Positions 34,716 through 44,032 of a stretch of DNA of 64,000 nucleotides are shown one piece after another. The DNA comes from a bacterium. GTDB lineage: Bacteria; Krumholzibacteriota; Krumholzibacteriia; JACNKJ01. The translations under genes and the position numbers were made by a program. Under the pieces are notes generated by a model that made no database searches, was not told the DNA's origin, and worked only from the letters and a program-made list of their open reading frames with translations. The DNA lies in the NCBI GenBank assembly GCA_024231955.1, contig JAAEPZ010000173.1, positions 62,001-126,000 on the forward strand, read 5' to 3'. Each line of letters starts with the position of its first letter. Positions within the stretch are counted from its first letter, which is position 1.

Positions 34716-36818
34716 ATGCCCGATCGCTTTCCCGCCTCAATCGACACGCCGCCATTCGGGCTCACCGGCTGGCTGGTGGATCCCGCCCGCAACAAAATAA
34801 CCAAGGCCGGCCGGGATGTTCAGCTTGAACCGAGGCTCATGCATGTTCTGGTCTGTCTGGCGTCCCGCCAGGGGGAGGTCCTGTCGCGGAGGGAGCTGAT
34901 AGACGCAGTCTGGTCCGATACCGTCGTCAATGAGGATGCGCTGACCCGCGCCGTCTCCGACCTGCGGCGGGCTTTCAGAGCCGATCGGGATACGCCCGAG
35001 ATCATCGAGACCATCCGTAAGGGGGGCTACTGTCTGGTGGCGGCGATCGAACCCTCGACCCGGCAATCCGGGACGAAGCAGCCCGCCCCGCTTCCGCCGA
35101 TTCCGGAAAGCGAAGGCAAAAACCGCAGACAGCGTCTGGCGCTGATACTGATTCTGTTGACGTTCATCGCCGTCATCGCACTCAGCTTCCTCCCCATGCT
35201 GAACGACCCGCCTCTCAGTACGGCGCTGCGGGGACGTCCCCTGACCAACCTGCCCGGCACGGAGCAGCGCCCGGCCCTGTCGCCGGACGGTTCGCGGCTG
35301 GCCTACTCGCGCGATGCCGGCGAGGGTCGCGGTCTGGATATCTACATTGAGCAATGTGATGGTGGTCCACCCCTCCGGCTCACCTCCGAGACGGGGCACG
35401 AACTCTGTCCCGCCTGGTCACCCACCGGCGGCTCCATCGCCTATTTCGGGATCGGAGAACGCAGCGGAATCTACGTGATACCGGCCCTCGGCGGCGCGGC
35501 ACGCTGGATTGCCGACTTTGACGGCGGAGCCAACGGCCTCGACTGGTCGCCCGACGGCAAGCTCCTGGCTCTGTCGGCGGCCTGCGAAGGGGGCGGCACG
35601 ACCTGCATCGCCCTGCTCAATGTCGAAACCGGAGAGCGACGACTGTTGAGCAACCCCTCCGAAGCGCACGCTTATGACATCGATCCTGCCTGGTCGCCGG
35701 ATGGCTCGCGGGTGGCCTTCACCCGGACTCTGGACAACTTCCATGAAACGCTCCATCTGGTGGAGGTTGATACTTCACGGGAGACCGAACTCACGACGGG
35801 GGTGGGTAAGATCTTCGGCCTGGACTGGACCAGGGACGGCAGGCACATCATCTACGGTGGAGCCGAGCAGGGGGACGCACAGCTCTGGCGACTGACGCTG
35901 GCCGACGGCTCGCGTACACGTCTCCCCTGTCAGAGCGAGGTCGCATTGCGCCCCGGTCTGGCGACCAATGCCGACCGGCTGGTTTTCGAGGGTCACGCCA
36001 CGGATATCAATATCGAGGTTCTGGATTGGCGCGATCCGGACAGTAGAACTCACCCCATCGTCGGTTCGACCCGCAGCGATTTCCGTCCCCGGTTTTCACC
36101 CTCCGGCGAGCGGTTGGCATTCATCTCGGCGCGCTCGGGGACAAGGGAGTTGTGGGTGGCCGCGGTTGACGGCTCAGCCGCCCGCCAGGTCAGCCACTTC
36201 GAAGGTCCCCCCATAGCGGGCCTGAGCTGGTCGCCCGACAGCGGGCGCATTGCCGTAGCGTTACTTGTCGCCGGCCGCTTCCAGGTGCGCATCCTGGAGC
36301 TGGAGGGAGCGCGGGTTTCAATTCCACACATTGCGGATGAGGACGAGCGGGTGCTCCTCTGGTCGCGGGATGGCCGCTGGCTGTACCTGGCGACCGGATC
36401 GGAACGGAATCCGGATGTTCGTCGCGTCACACCTGATGGAACGCGCAGCGAGGATATGAATTGGCCCGCGTTGGTGGGTCTGTGCGAATCTCGGACGGGA
36501 GAGCTCTTCAGTTTGGGATGGGACGGTGTCATCGGCCGCTGGAGTGAACAGGATGGGAGCTGGGTGGAGTTGTGCGGTTCCCGCCCGGGCGAGCATCTGG
36601 GTCTGGCCGTCGTGCGGGGGGGACTACTCTGCTCAAGAGGGCATCTCGGTCGGACGTACCTGGAACTGCTGGCTGAGGGTTCGCGGGAGCCCGAGATAAT
36701 CCGTGAGCTGCCCCGCGGTTCCGACAGAGATCTGAGCATTTCGGCGGATGGTTGCACAGTGGCCCTGACCAGGGTCATGGCCGAGAGCGACATTATCCTG
36801 GTTGAGGATTTTCACTGA
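34716..36818 (+). CDS. CadC-like membrane regulator: OmpR-type winged helix, one TM helix, TolB-type propeller
   Basis: The 700-residue protein has an N-terminal winged-helix DNA-binding domain (residues about 5-105; LEPRLMHVLVCLASRQGEVLSRRELI and the recognition region VNEDALTRAVSDLRRAF), ending in IRKGGYCL as in OmpR/CadC proteins. A transmembrane helix (about 137-160, LALILILLTFIAVIAL) follows, and the remaining 530 residues are PD40/WD40-like TolB-type repeats (LSPDGSRLAYSRDAG, WSPDGSRVAFTR, WSPDSGRIAV). This is the layout of membrane-bound one-component regulators that sense a periplasmic signal and bind DNA directly, without a kinase. It is divergently oriented to the FG-GAP gene, which is the nearest plausible target; the ligand cannot be told. 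Confidence 0.85.
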   Translation: MPDRFPASIDTPPFGLTGWLVDPARNKITKAGRDVQLEPRLMHVLVCLASRQGEVLSRRELIDAVWSDTVVNEDALTRAVSDLRRAFRADRDTPEIIETIRKGGYCLVAAIEPSTRQSGTKQPAPLPPIPESEGKNRRQRLALILILLTFIAVIALSFLPMLNDPPLSTALRGRPLTNLPGTEQRPALSPDGSRLAYSRDAGEGRGLDIYIEQCDGGPPLRLTSETGHELCPAWSPTGGSIAYFGIGERSGIYVIPALGGAARWIADFDGGANGLDWSPDGKLLALSAACEGGGTTCIALLNVETGERRLLSNPSEAHAYDIDPAWSPDGSRVAFTRTLDNFHETLHLVEVDTSRETELTTGVGKIFGLDWTRDGRHIIYGGAEQGDAQLWRLTLADGSRTRLPCQSEVALRPGLATNADRLVFEGHATDINIEVLDWRDPDSRTHPIVGSTRSDFRPRFSPSGERLAFISARSGTRELWVAAVDGSAARQVSHFEGPPIAGLSWSPDSGRIAVALLVAGRFQVRILELEGARVSIPHIADEDERVLLWSRDGRWLYLATGSERNPDVRRVTPDGTRSEDMNWPALVGLCESRTGELFSLGWDGVIGRWSEQDGSWVELCGSRPGEHLGLAVVRGGLLCSRGHLGRTYLELLAEGSREPEIIRELPRGSDRDLSISADGCTVALTRVMAESDIILVEDFH

Positions 36819-36855
36819 GCTTGCGACACCTCAGCGGCTGTCAGAGACGGTCAAC

Positions 36856-37833
36856 CTACCCCTTTGCCCCTTTGGCGCGGCAATCCCCGAGTTGCTCAGC
36901 ATAATAAGAGTCATAACAGCCGGGGCAAAACGTGTGGGAGAACTCCGCCTTGCTCCTTTCCTGGACAAATGCCTCCACCTGAGTCCAGTAGCTCGTATCC
37001 ACCCGCACCCGCTTGCATATGGAGCAGATCGGAACAATCCCCTTCAGGGTTTCAACCTCCTCAAGGAGATGGTCGATTTTGGTCAATATGCTCTCCTCTC
37101 TGGACGCAGACAGAAGCGATGGCTCTTTTTCGCGGAGCTCCCTCGCCAGCCGCTCCAGCAGGTCGCCACGTATGGTCGCCGCGCGCACTACATCAGCAGC
37201 CTGACTTGCCAGGTGCTCCCTTGCCCGGATCATGGAGACGAGCAGGCCAATATTCACCGCCACACCCTCAAGCATGTGAATCTGCTTGAGCGAAAACATA
37301 TCCTTACGGCGGTCATTCAGCTGAAGAAGTCCATAACAATTACCCTCGACCATGACAGGCACGAGAGCTACAGATTCGTAGCCCTCACCGTTGCATCGAT
37401 TTCTGGTTCGTGTCTGTCTGTCCTCATCCGTCGTCGAGGCCAACAGGTCGGTAGTGCAGTTGGACCAGAAGCTCCCCTTCTCGGTGAAGAAAGGGAGAGA
37501 CCTATCCGTCCGCCCGCAGATGACATTGCCGCACATGCACTCAAGCACGGGATTGCCCTCCGAATCGCGAATAAGCTCACCTCGATGATCCTTCTCACAA
37601 AGGTGCATCTCCATATTGACGAAATCCTGATCAAAACCCCGTGTGAAGTAGTATGGGTAATCGAACCCATCCGCCAGGCGCAGGCCGACACTTTCAATAC
37701 TCGTGAATTTTTGCACAAGCAATACAATCTCGGGGATCATCTGCTCTGAAGATTTACCGGATCCGAGTGTCGCCAGGATTTGCGTAGACAGATCACTCAT
37801 TGTTTCCTGGGAAAACGCCCGCTCTCCATTCAT
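36856..37833 (-). CDS. GAF-domain protein with C-terminal Cys-cluster output domain
   Basis: The start is set at ATG 37833 because GGAGG lies five bases upstream. The 325-residue product begins with a helix, then a GAF-type sensory domain (about residues 35-185) that contains a Cys-rich stretch (MHLCEKDHRG, ECMCGNVICGR). A coiled-coil-like linker follows, and the C-terminal part has PICSICKRVRVDTSYWTQVEAF and FCPGCYDSYY, a CxxC...CxxC zinc-binding-type module that also ends many PAS/GAF and response-regulator proteins. It is likely a cytosolic signalling protein, but no kinase or effector domain is present. Its stop is 37 bases past the regulator gene's stop, so the two genes converge. Confidence 0.72.
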   Translation of the reverse strand: MNGERAFSQETMSDLSTQILATLGSGKSSEQMIPEIVLLVQKFTSIESVGLRLADGFDYPYYFTRGFDQDFVNMEMHLCEKDHRGELIRDSEGNPVLECMCGNVICGRTDRSLPFFTEKGSFWSNCTTDLLASTTDEDRQTRTRNRCNGEGYESVALVPVMVEGNCYGLLQLNDRRKDMFSLKQIHMLEGVAVNIGLLVSMIRAREHLASQAADVVRAATIRGDLLERLARELREKEPSLLSASREESILTKIDHLLEEVETLKGIVPICSICKRVRVDTSYWTQVEAFVQERSKAEFSHTFCPGCYDSYYAEQLGDCRAKGAKG

Positions 37834-37958
37834 CAGATCCTCCAATGTCATAATCGGTAAAATGCCCCCAAACGGCATTCAGCGACACCTGTCAGTAACC
37901 TTGGATCATAGGTATTCTAGCAGTGAATCCCGGTACAGGGAACATAATATCCAAATAA

Positions 37959-37981
37959 GGCCCCACCTTTGCGGCGGGGCC
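37959..37981. terminator. Hairpin terminator between convergent-type ends
   Basis: GGCCCCACC (37959-37967) pairs with GGCGGGGCC (37973-37981) with one wobble and a five-base loop, flanked by T/A-rich sequence on both sides. It ends the large lyase gene at 38013 (minus strand). Confidence 0.72.
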
Positions 37982-38012
37982 CTTTATAAAATTCAGTGTA
38001 TTCGGGAATCGA

Positions 38013-41000
38013 TCAGCGGCGCAGGTACTTGCCCTCGTTGATCATTGTGCCATCGGCATCAAAAACCCGCACCAGATAGAGTCCGCGGGAAACAATGGCC
38101 CCGCTCCTGTTGAGAAGATCCCAGGTGAAATTCTCGCCGTCGGTTTCGGCGGTGAAGCTCCTGACCTGACGCCCGCTGACGGTGAAGATGCGCACCGTCC
38201 AACCTCGGGCCAGGTCGCTGACCTGCAGGGGCGCATGGATGTTGCTCTGCATCACACCTGGGGGCCAGATGCCGCCTGCGCCGGTTGCCTTGAACGGTGT
38301 CTCCGGCTCTTCGGGTTCCTCGGGATCCTCAGGCTCCTCGGGCGGATTGTCGCAGGTGAGTTCTATCGCCTGAGAGGTGCGCGAGGCGGCACTCCACTCA
38401 CCCAGATTGTTCACTGCGATCACCTCGGCCCAGTATTCGCCATCGGGCAGGTCGGGAATCAGGGCACCGATCTGCTCCTGGAAATTCAGGATAGTGGCCT
38501 CACCATCCGGCCACTCGCCATAGGAAACCCGATGGGCAACAACATTGGGATCATAGGACGCATCCCAGACGACATAGATATCGCAGAGATCATTAAGCGT
38601 GCAGTTCAAACCCGTAGGCGGCAGAGGCGGCTGAGTATCCTCTGAACCGGCGCCGGTGGTAAAGCTCCAGGAGGTCTCCAGCATATTGCCCGCCTGATCG
38701 GCCACGTTGATAACCACATTGAACAGCGTGTTCGGCTCCAACTCACTGGGGAGATCGGCGCTGAACATGACCCGGCCGGAGCTGAAGGGGATACCGATAT
38801 GGTTCAATTGGGTGCCATCCAGCTCCATGCTGAAACTCGCCAGGTCCAATCCACTGTCGAGGTCGCGAACAATGCAGCTGATGGGATCGACGGTGGACAC
38901 ATCGACGGCATCGGTAGCAGGACTTTGAGATCCCAGAGTCGGTGCCGCTTGGTCGTCGGGAGGGAGGGTCAGCTCAACCGTATCGCTCAACAGAGGATCG
39001 CTCCAGTTGTCGAGTTCATCGCCGAAACTGGCGTAGATCGTATACAGACCGTCGCCCTGGGGATGGAAATCCCAGGTTCGGCTTGCGGTCAACGGTTCGG
39101 GCTGACTCCAGGAGATACCATCGTTACTGAAGCGCATGTATACATTGTCGCCGCTGCAGCCCGTATTGTAAGCCGAGCAGGCCAGGGTCACCTCGGAACC
39201 ATCCACTGCGGTTTCAACCACGTCGAACTCCGCTACCGGGGGGCTATCGTCGAGCGTGTAGCCGTCGTCGGTGATCGGCTCCGTCATCCAGTTGCCCACG
39301 GCATCGGCCAAGAGGACATAAACCGTCTTTTCGCCATTGCCGGAGGTCAGAGTCCAATCGTGAGAAACGGCATAATCGTAGGATTGCGACCAGCTCTCAC
39401 CATCGTTGCTGAAGCGCATCTGGCCACCCACCATACCGGATTCGGCATCAGCCGCACTGAGCAGCAAAACCACGTCAGGATCGGCATGGCAGCCGCTGCC
39501 GTTGATCGTCACGGTCCCGGTCGGCGGAGTGCTGTCGGTCTGGGGCGGAATCATCTCCACCGTATCGCTGACGGGCCCGGCCATGTTGTCGAGCTCATCG
39601 TAGAAGCGGGCGAAGACCTCGTAGGTGCCTTGCGCCTCTGACTCCAGATCCCAATCGACCGAGGAGGTCAGCGGCTGCTTCGCACTCCAGTTGGAGTTGT
39701 CGTTGCTGAACTGCATGCTGATGTTGTCACCTGCGCAACCGGCATCATCGGCGGAGCAATGCAGGGTGACCACCGAGGCGGTCACCGTATTCTCCACTAT
39801 CGAGAACTCCACCGTCGGAGCGGTGTCATCCATCGTGATGCTCGCACTCACGGGTTCACTTATCCAGTTGCCGGCAGCATCGGCGAAGAGGGCATAGACG
39901 GTCTTGGCGCCATCCCCCCCCGTGAGGTTCCAGTAATAGGTGGTCTGGTAATTGACGGCATCGGCCCAGTCCGAACCGTTGGCGCTGAAACGCATGAGTC
40001 CGCCCACCATGCCGGAGCCCTCATCGGTGGCCGCAAGATGCAGTAACGCCTGCCGTCCGCTGCAATCGCCATCGCCTATGGAGATGGAGGCATCGACGGG
40101 GCCCTCGTTGTCCTCGTGAAACGCGCCCTGAGTCACCTGGAAGCTGCCGCCACCCGGGCTCTCGAACTCGACGATACCGTCGGTGCCGGCATTCACGGTC
40201 GTCAGCGAACTTCCGTCGCGGTAGATATTGTAATTGTAGCCGGCCTTCATGTCGCAGATCAGGTGATTGAGTTCGCCGCCGGAGCTGATCGAGTAGGTGA
40301 GATCCTCCCGGTCGGTCTCCTCGTTGGAGAACATGACCACCCAGCCGTCGAAGTGGGCACCCTCGAAGCCGCCGGCGGAGACGCGGTCGATCTCGGGGGT
40401 CGCCGCACCTATGCCATCCGGGTGGAGAACCGTGAGGAAGAGGTCATCCTTGCGGGCCTCGTCGGGGATGATCTCCATCCGCCAGACGCCGCCCAGCTCA
40501 TTTTCGCTTGCGGGCCAGGGATCATAGTTGGTGCCGTTCACCCAGTATTCGTAGCCGGTTCCGCCGATCTTGCGCAGATGGATATCCTCGGGCAGCAGCA
40601 TCTTGCCGTGCAGAACCGCGCCGCCCAGCTCCACTTCGAAAGCATCGGCGTTCCAGGTTTCTATATGACCCTCCACCTCGACATCGGTGCGCATGCCGCC
40701 AATGATCATCGGCTCACCGATGAAGTGCAGGTGGCTCATCTTCTGGAAGTCGGCATCAACGCTACTCACCCGATCAAAGGCGACGAAATACTCGTCATCG
40801 TTGCCCGGTGTCTCGCGCAGATAGAACCAGTGGCGAGTGACGTTGGTCACCTTGGGACGGAAGTCCACACGCCCGAGATGGAAGGAGTCATAATCCTGCT
40901 CCCACCTTTCGTTGGCGTAGGCATTGGTCATGTCCGCAAAGGCGTAGGTGTAGCGTTCGTTGTCGGCTTTGCGGAGAACATCGGACATGTCGTGCAGGTA

Positions 41001-42503
41001 CTCGCCCTGATACCGGGGCGTGCTGGAATCCTTGACCACGCCGTCCAGTACCGAATTGGGCTCGGTCGAGCGCCAGGGACGATTCTGCCCGCCCGTATTC
41101 TCGTAGTTCTCCAGCTCCCAATCGTAGAAGTGCCAGGCCTTGGTCTGCTCCGGATCCTTCACCGTGATGCAGTTGTGGGCGATTGTCTGGTGGTGATAGT
41201 TGACCACCGTGAAGCCGCCGCCGCCCTCATACAGCCCGGCATCGATGAGCAGAGGTTGACCATGGGAATAGATGGTGTAGTTGCCCTGATCCCAATGGTT
41301 CTGGTTGAACCAGGTCCAGTTGCCTGCGCGGAAGGTGGCGAAGGTCTGGGTCTCGGTGGAGCCCTCGGTCCAGTCGGAGCGGCTGATCCACATGCCGTTG
41401 CCCTCGGCGAAGTAGGAGAGCGGCTCGGAGAAGGGGTTCGTCTGCGAAATCGAGTGGTCGCTGAAGATCACATCGAGAACCGCGAAGTAGCGATCGTTGG
41501 TGGCGGGATAGCGGTCCACCCCATCAATGTTGTTGAACCACCAGGACACCCAACGGGCCTCCTGCGTCGAGTCGTAGTGATCCTGGAGGATCAGCAGCGC
41601 GGTGGTGGCATTGGGCAGATAGCCGTCGCGCTTATAGGCATTGTGGCCATGTTCCGGATGGCGGATGTAGTCATCGGTATAGATGTAGCTCTTGATGAAG
41701 TACTCCATGTACTCCCTGAGAGCCGGTGCTTCGTCGAATAGACTCACCCCTGTGGCCGACTCGTAAGCGGCCAGGTAGCGGCAGATGTTCGAAAGGGTGC
41801 CTGCGCCGTAGTCCATCCCCTGAGGCATGCAACCGCCGCGGACAACCGCGAGGTTGTCGGGACCAAAACCGAGCGAGTTGCGAATCCACAGCCAGCGGTT
41901 CTCGTAACCGTTGTTCATGAAGTCGTTGGCGGCCGGGTTGTCGCCATAGGTGGCGATACCCCACAGCGGCGGCCCCCACAGCACTTTGGAGACGCCGTTG
42001 AAATAGGTGCCGTCGGGATACCAGTTCCATTTGCCGCTGCCGTCCCTGGGGACCTGCGATACGTACTCGATCAGGTCCTCTTTGGCCGCCGCATCGAAGT
42101 GGGGCGAATGGTAGAGCCAGTCGTAGGCCAGGGCCATCGCGTTGAACTTGCGGCCGACCGAGTTGAAGGTCACGGTCATCACCGGATTATCCTCCATCTC
42201 ATCATACAGGTTCTGCACTGCCGTCTGGGCATAGCTCTCGTCGCCCGTAATGACGTAGGCCAGGGCCTGAGCCTTGATCCCATCGATGTCGGTGCGGGCT
42301 GTGACCTGCATGAGTTCGGTCCACTCGAAACTGTTCGCACCCCAATGCTGGGTGCGAATCCGGTCGATCCGTTCCTGCGTGAGATAGATCCTGGGATGTT
42401 CGGTATTCGGCACGGCTGTCGCCGACGCGGATGCCGCAAAAAGGAGGATCCCCAGAAGGATGAGAATGCTCAGCGTAGTATGAGACTGTATTCGGCCTGG
42501 CAT
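38013..42503 (-). CDS. Very large secreted heparinase-like polysaccharide lyase with Ig-like repeats and C-terminal FlgD-type domain
   Basis: About 1,496 residues. I set the start at ATG 42503 because GAGG lies seven bases upstream and a signal peptide follows (LSILILLGILLFAASASATA). Residues about 30-400 are an alpha/alpha toroid typical of polysaccharide lyases (YLTQERIDRIRTQ, MALAYDWLYH), then a heparinase-II/III-type beta domain around residues 380-750 (NQNHWDQGNYTIYSHGQPLLIDAG, with NYHHQTIAHNCITV carrying the conserved His). Four Ig-like units follow (described as a repeat), then a Big5-like unit, a FN3-type unit, a Glu-Pro-rich linker, and a FlgD/T9SS-type tail (FTVSGRQVRSF, SRGLYLVRVFD). 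It probably degrades a uronic-acid glycan outside the cell, possibly the cell's own polymer. Substrate unknown. Confidence 0.8.
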   Translation of the reverse strand: MPGRIQSHTTLSILILLGILLFAASASATAVPNTEHPRIYLTQERIDRIRTQHWGANSFEWTELMQVTARTDIDGIKAQALAYVITGDESYAQTAVQNLYDEMEDNPVMTVTFNSVGRKFNAMALAYDWLYHSPHFDAAAKEDLIEYVSQVPRDGSGKWNWYPDGTYFNGVSKVLWGPPLWGIATYGDNPAANDFMNNGYENRWLWIRNSLGFGPDNLAVVRGGCMPQGMDYGAGTLSNICRYLAAYESATGVSLFDEAPALREYMEYFIKSYIYTDDYIRHPEHGHNAYKRDGYLPNATTALLILQDHYDSTQEARWVSWWFNNIDGVDRYPATNDRYFAVLDVIFSDHSISQTNPFSEPLSYFAEGNGMWISRSDWTEGSTETQTFATFRAGNWTWFNQNHWDQGNYTIYSHGQPLLIDAGLYEGGGGFTVVNYHHQTIAHNCITVKDPEQTKAWHFYDWELENYENTGGQNRPWRSTEPNSVLDGVVKDSSTPRYQGEYLHDMSDVLRKADNERYTYAFADMTNAYANERWEQDYDSFHLGRVDFRPKVTNVTRHWFYLRETPGNDDEYFVAFDRVSSVDADFQKMSHLHFIGEPMIIGGMRTDVEVEGHIETWNADAFEVELGGAVLHGKMLLPEDIHLRKIGGTGYEYWVNGTNYDPWPASENELGGVWRMEIIPDEARKDDLFLTVLHPDGIGAATPEIDRVSAGGFEGAHFDGWVVMFSNEETDREDLTYSISSGGELNHLICDMKAGYNYNIYRDGSSLTTVNAGTDGIVEFESPGGGSFQVTQGAFHEDNEGPVDASISIGDGDCSGRQALLHLAATDEGSGMVGGLMRFSANGSDWADAVNYQTTYYWNLTGGDGAKTVYALFADAAGNWISEPVSASITMDDTAPTVEFSIVENTVTASVVTLHCSADDAGCAGDNISMQFSNDNSNWSAKQPLTSSVDWDLESEAQGTYEVFARFYDELDNMAGPVSDTVEMIPPQTDSTPPTGTVTINGSGCHADPDVVLLLSAADAESGMVGGQMRFSNDGESWSQSYDYAVSHDWTLTSGNGEKTVYVLLADAVGNWMTEPITDDGYTLDDSPPVAEFDVVETAVDGSEVTLACSAYNTGCSGDNVYMRFSNDGISWSQPEPLTASRTWDFHPQGDGLYTIYASFGDELDNWSDPLLSDTVELTLPPDDQAAPTLGSQSPATDAVDVSTVDPISCIVRDLDSGLDLASFSMELDGTQLNHIGIPFSSGRVMFSADLPSELEPNTLFNVVINVADQAGNMLETSWSFTTGAGSEDTQPPLPPTGLNCTLNDLCDIYVVWDASYDPNVVAHRVSYGEWPDGEATILNFQEQIGALIPDLPDGEYWAEVIAVNNLGEWSAASRTSQAIELTCDNPPEEPEDPEEPEEPETPFKATGAGGIWPPGVMQSNIHAPLQVSDLARGWTVRIFTVSGRQVRSFTAETDGENFTWDLLNRSGAIVSRGLYLVRVFDADGTMINEGKYLRR
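38955..40113 (-). repeat. Two tandem ~190-residue repeats inside the large lyase
   Basis: Copy A (about 39545-40113) and copy B (about 38955-39544) share the order of phrases: a Gly-Met-Val-Gly-Gly start, MRFSNDG or MRFSANG, a W-x-x-Leu strand, TVYxLxADAxGNW, then a second unit with GDNxxMxFSNDxxxWS and a DELDN end. Each copy is two Ig-like units, so four in all. Boundaries are read by eye. Confidence 0.7.
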
Positions 42504-42882
42504 GGAAGTACCTCGGATTTCAGGATACGATGCTCCGGAAACGGTTACTGCGTAAGAAGTATCCATGGATGAACAATCTTCATGCCTATTAAGCTGGGAT
42601 TTCCCGATCCCAAGGCCCTGAAACGCTTGTAGTTACTGGGCCGGGAAAGTGGGACGAACAACAATGCCCCCAGATCTGGCAACCTGCAAGGTAATATTCC
42701 CGAAGACAGGGCAAAAGAGGTGCTTTTAGCGAAATCGGGGATTATGAAAGCATAATATCTCTCGGACTTGATCCGATTTGTCAGAAAAACCCGGCAAACG
42801 ATCCGTCTGCCGGGCTTGATGATGTGAATTGTCCGGCTCCGAGCTCTGTCGGGAATATACCCGAGTTAGGGTACCAGCTCTC
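42504..42882. other. Intergenic region between lyase and glycosyltransferase genes
   Basis: A 379-base A+T-rich gap. It contains the terminator at 42785-42814 and must hold the promoter of the large lyase gene; no distinct -35/-10 pair or gene was identified. Confidence 0.5.
42785..42814 (-). terminator. Rho-independent terminator after the EPS operon end at 42883
   Basis: On the minus strand, CCCGGCA and TGCCGGG form a 7-bp stem (42808-42814 with 42790-42796), followed by T5. It closes the operon that ends with the glycosyltransferase at 42883. Confidence 0.85.
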
Positions 42883-44031
42883 TCAGGAGACGGGGCGCCC
42901 CTCGTGCAGCGCAGTATAGAAATCTTCATACTCGCCGATCATCCGTCGCAGACTGAACTGCTCGTTGACGAATATCCTGGCGTTGTATTTCAGCTCCTCC
43001 AAACGCTCGGAATCCCGGAGCAGTGTCGGAATCAGCTTCTCCATCGCGTCAATCTTGGGCTCCCCGATCGGGGGCACGATGACACCGTTCCAGCCGTCAC
43101 GGATGAGATGCCTGTTCCCCTCGATTGCCGTAGTGAGAATGGGCACGTCGGCGGCCATCGCCTCAAGAATCACATTGCTGGTCCCCTCGTTGTCCATGGA
43201 GAGCAGACAGAACAGGTCGAACATGGAGTAATACTCATGGATGTTCTGCTGGAAGCCCGGCATGTGGACCCGGTCGGTGAGTCCGCGCGCATCGCGGTCG
43301 GCCCGGAACTTCTCCACGTCGGCGCCATCGCCGATGATTACTGCGTGCACCGGCTTGCCGTCCACCTCCTTCACCCTCTCCAGGAAGCTCAACATCGCCG
43401 GGTGATCCTTGAATCCGTAGAAACGACTCACAGTGCCGAGCAGCCAGACATCCTCCGGAATCCCCAGTTCACGCCGTCGCGCCATGCCATCGGCCTCGAG
43501 GGTGCTGAAACGATCCAGATTCACACCGTTGATGATCACATGCACCGAATTCGGCGGGTAGTTCAACTGGGAGTAGAGAAATTCACGCAACCCGGGAGAC
43601 ACGCATAGTACCTGATCGGCCCAGCAGCGCATGAACTTGCTCACCATCCGTTTGCGCCAGTCGATCAGCTGCACCATACCATGCTCACCGTTGATCAGCA
43701 CCGGCACCCGCGCCAGCCTGGCTCCGATGGAGGCATAGAGATTGGGCGTATAGTTGCGAGCGTGGACGATATCCGGCTTGAGCTTGCGGAACAGCTTCGC
43801 CAGACGGAGCGGCAGTTCCGGCGCCAGACGGTCGGGATGCTCCAGGCTGATCACTTCGGCCGCCGGATTGACGATCCTGTCGGCCAGCGCCCCACGCTCA
43901 TGCAGGCAGATCACCTTGGAGCGGAAACGATCCGGATCCAATCCGTTGACGACATTGGCCACGCCATTCTCCAACCCTCCGGGGTTGAAAGTGGTCTGAA
44001 CGTGGCAGATCGTGATCGGCCGCTTGGCCAT
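42883..44031 (-). CDS. Glycosyltransferase family 4, exosortase/EpsH1-system type
   Basis: The 382-residue transferase begins MAKRPITICHVQTTFNPGGLENG, very like the sugar transferases tied to PEP-CTERM/EpsH systems; the Gly-Gly-Leu-Glu-Asn-Gly loop binds the acceptor side. The C-terminal domain has LLGTVSRFYGFKDHPAM, VIIGDGADVEKF and SMDNEGTSNVILEAMAADVPIL, with the Glu of the EGTSN motif. I start at ATG 44031 because GAAGGGAATTAAT precedes it; the stop of the SGNH gene is only a base away. It is the last gene of the operon that runs down from 49207, and a strong terminator follows. Confidence 0.9.
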   Translation of the reverse strand: MAKRPITICHVQTTFNPGGLENGVANVVNGLDPDRFRSKVICLHERGALADRIVNPAAEVISLEHPDRLAPELPLRLAKLFRKLKPDIVHARNYTPNLYASIGARLARVPVLINGEHGMVQLIDWRKRMVSKFMRCWADQVLCVSPGLREFLYSQLNYPPNSVHVIINGVNLDRFSTLEADGMARRRELGIPEDVWLLGTVSRFYGFKDHPAMLSFLERVKEVDGKPVHAVIIGDGADVEKFRADRDARGLTDRVHMPGFQQNIHEYYSMFDLFCLLSMDNEGTSNVILEAMAADVPILTTAIEGNRHLIRDGWNGVIVPPIGEPKIDAMEKLIPTLLRDSERLEELKYNARIFVNEQFSLRRMIGEYEDFYTALHEGRPVS

Positions 44032-44032
44032 A

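Noticed and set aside
40116..41741. A 541-codon open frame antisense to the large lyase gene
   Set aside because: No start signal or domain; the opposite strand encodes signal peptide, lyase and FlgD-type parts in frame.
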